Part shown: positions 40,907 through 41,535 of the stretch, in pieces
How the letters are laid out: every line of letters begins with the position of its first letter
How positions within the stretch are numbered: the first letter of the stretch is position 1
Origin: Alphaproteobacteria bacterium UBA4588
GTDB lineage: Bacteria; Pseudomonadota; Alphaproteobacteria; Puniceispirillales; Puniceispirillaceae
Assembly: GCA_002387605.1 (NCBI GenBank)
Contig: DGJU01000006.1
Coordinates: 5,864 to 47,398, forward strand
Direction: 5' to 3'
DNA: 41,535 nt
The notes under the pieces: generated by a model
Databases searched by the model: none
What the model saw: the letters and a program-made list of their open reading frames with translations, nothing else
Told to the model about the DNA's origin: nothing
Made by a program: the position numbers and the translations under genes

Positions 40907-41535
40907 GCCAGCAAAAGCCACATGATATGGGCGGGATACCGGATGATACGATTATTATCTCGGCTGAGAGCCGGGAGGATGAGGAACAGGTATTTCATCA
41001 GCCATGGCATGCGCGGGCACTGGCGATTACGCTTGCGGCGGGTGCATTGGGAAAGTGGAATCTGGATACCTCACGCTTTGCGCGCGAATGTCTGCCAGCT
41101 GATGATTATAAACAGTTTTCCTATTATGAAAAATGGCTTGCTGGGGTTTGTAACCTGCTGGTAACCCACAAGCTGATTTCACGCGATGAAGTTGCAGCAG
41201 GAACAGCCGAGAGCGCAGCGCCTCATGACCGTATGCTAAAGCCGGAAATTGTCTCGGCGGTGCTAGCTAGTGGTGGGCCAGTGCGACGCGATATTGCCCA
41301 AAAGCCAAAATTTGAGGCCGGCACTGCTGTACGCACAAAGCAGATAAGCGATACTCTTCTTGTGCCGGACGGTCATACAAGGCTGCCGGCTTATGCGGCT
41401 GGCAAGCAGGCCGTCATTCGTGCCTGTCATGGCGCACATATTCTGCCAAACGCACATGCCCATTTCCGCGGAGAAGCGCCGGAGCCTTTATACCAGATTG
41501 CTATTTCTGCGGCTGAGCTTTGGGGCGAAAACGCA
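40903..41535 (+). CDS. nthB: Nitrile hydratase subunit beta (partial, C-terminus outside window)
   Basis: 211 codons are visible and the frame is open at the window edge. The family start P-H-D-M-G-G is at residues 6-11. The middle segment FSYYEKWLAGVCNLLV and the C-terminal part FRGEAPEPLYQIAISAAELWGENA belong to the beta subunit, and only about 20-25 residues appear to be missing. It forms the substrate pocket with alpha. The alpha stop overlaps its start. A small activator (P14K-type cobalt chaperone) gene would be expected just beyond the window. Confidence 0.92.
   Translation, partial: MSQQKPHDMGGIPDDTIIISAESREDEEQVFHQPWHARALAITLAAGALGKWNLDTSRFARECLPADDYKQFSYYEKWLAGVCNLLVTHKLISRDEVAAGTAESAAPHDRMLKPEIVSAVLASGGPVRRDIAQKPKFEAGTAVRTKQISDTLLVPDGHTRLPAYAAGKQAVIRACHGAHILPNAHAHFRGEAPEPLYQIAISAAELWGENA

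Noticed and set aside
1..41535. Search for tRNA, rRNA, CRISPR arrays, insertion sequences, prophage or toxin-antitoxin genes
   Set aside because: None was recognised by eye. A covariance-model search could still reveal a small RNA in the intergenic gaps.

Overview
The window looks like a chromosomal segment of a marine alphaproteobacterium, plausibly SAR116/Puniceispirillaceae-like. This is inferred from moderate GC, tight operons with ATGA overlaps, and the mix of families: tripartite tricarboxylate transporter, Liv-type ABC uptake, acyl-CoA catabolism, PCuAC/SCO copper proteins and nitrile hydratase. No 16S or other phylogenetic marker is present, so the placement is tentative. I saw no rRNA, tRNA, CRISPR array, insertion sequence or phage gene. 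Nearly all of the sequence is coding, and only one gene-free stretch exceeds 300 bases (7554-8031).

Region A (1-7553, all minus strand) reads as one operon in the order tctC, tctB, tctA, CoA-acylating aldehyde dehydrogenase, AMP-forming acyl-CoA ligase, TauE/SafE exporter, DadA-like FAD oxidoreductase (cut by the window edge). The ligase plus acylating dehydrogenase pair beside a sulfite/sulfonate exporter matches the SauT/SauS logic of sulfoacetate breakdown. Here a TTT uptake system stands where Cupriavidus uses a major facilitator carrier. A 9-bp-stem hairpin separates tctC from tctB.

Region B (8032-11439) is a lipid-linked sugar module: a large GT-C-like membrane protein with a duplicated C-terminal domain, a GT2 polyprenyl-phosphate sugar synthase-like enzyme, and a convergent GtrA-family protein. 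A secreted histidine phosphatase follows (11630-12166).

Region C (12205-18537) is dominated by sulfur handling. An Lrp/AsnC regulator diverges from a periplasmic two-domain rhodanese, a full-length YeeE/YedE transporter and a translationally coupled 60-residue secreted protein. After a voltage-gated-type potassium channel and a PsiE protein comes a second sulfur set: a persulfide dioxygenase-like metallo-beta-lactamase enzyme and two half-size YeeE/YedE-type proteins.

Region D (18632-24827) is a complete Liv-type ABC importer followed by a formamidase-like alpha/beta hydrolase and a glyoxalase-like protein, probably one transcription unit. Region E (24850-37350) is a catabolic cluster running in several directions: a beta-hydroxyacid dehydrogenase, enoyl-CoA hydratase, class III CoA transferase, acyl-CoA dehydrogenase, MmgE/PrpD protein, zinc alcohol dehydrogenase, aldehyde dehydrogenase, ketopantoate-reductase-like protein, GMC oxidoreductase and a DAO-type FAD oxidoreductase. 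Together they suggest oxidation of an alcohol or branched acid through CoA thioesters, but the substrate cannot be read from sequence.

Region F (37436-38547) is a PCuAC/SCO copper-delivery pair. Region G (38550-41535) is nitrile degradation: a cobalt-type nitrile hydratase (alpha, beta) diverges from a 70-residue unknown protein and an amidase with an intact Lys-Ser-Ser triad. A terminator-like hairpin sits directly before the nitrile hydratase start.
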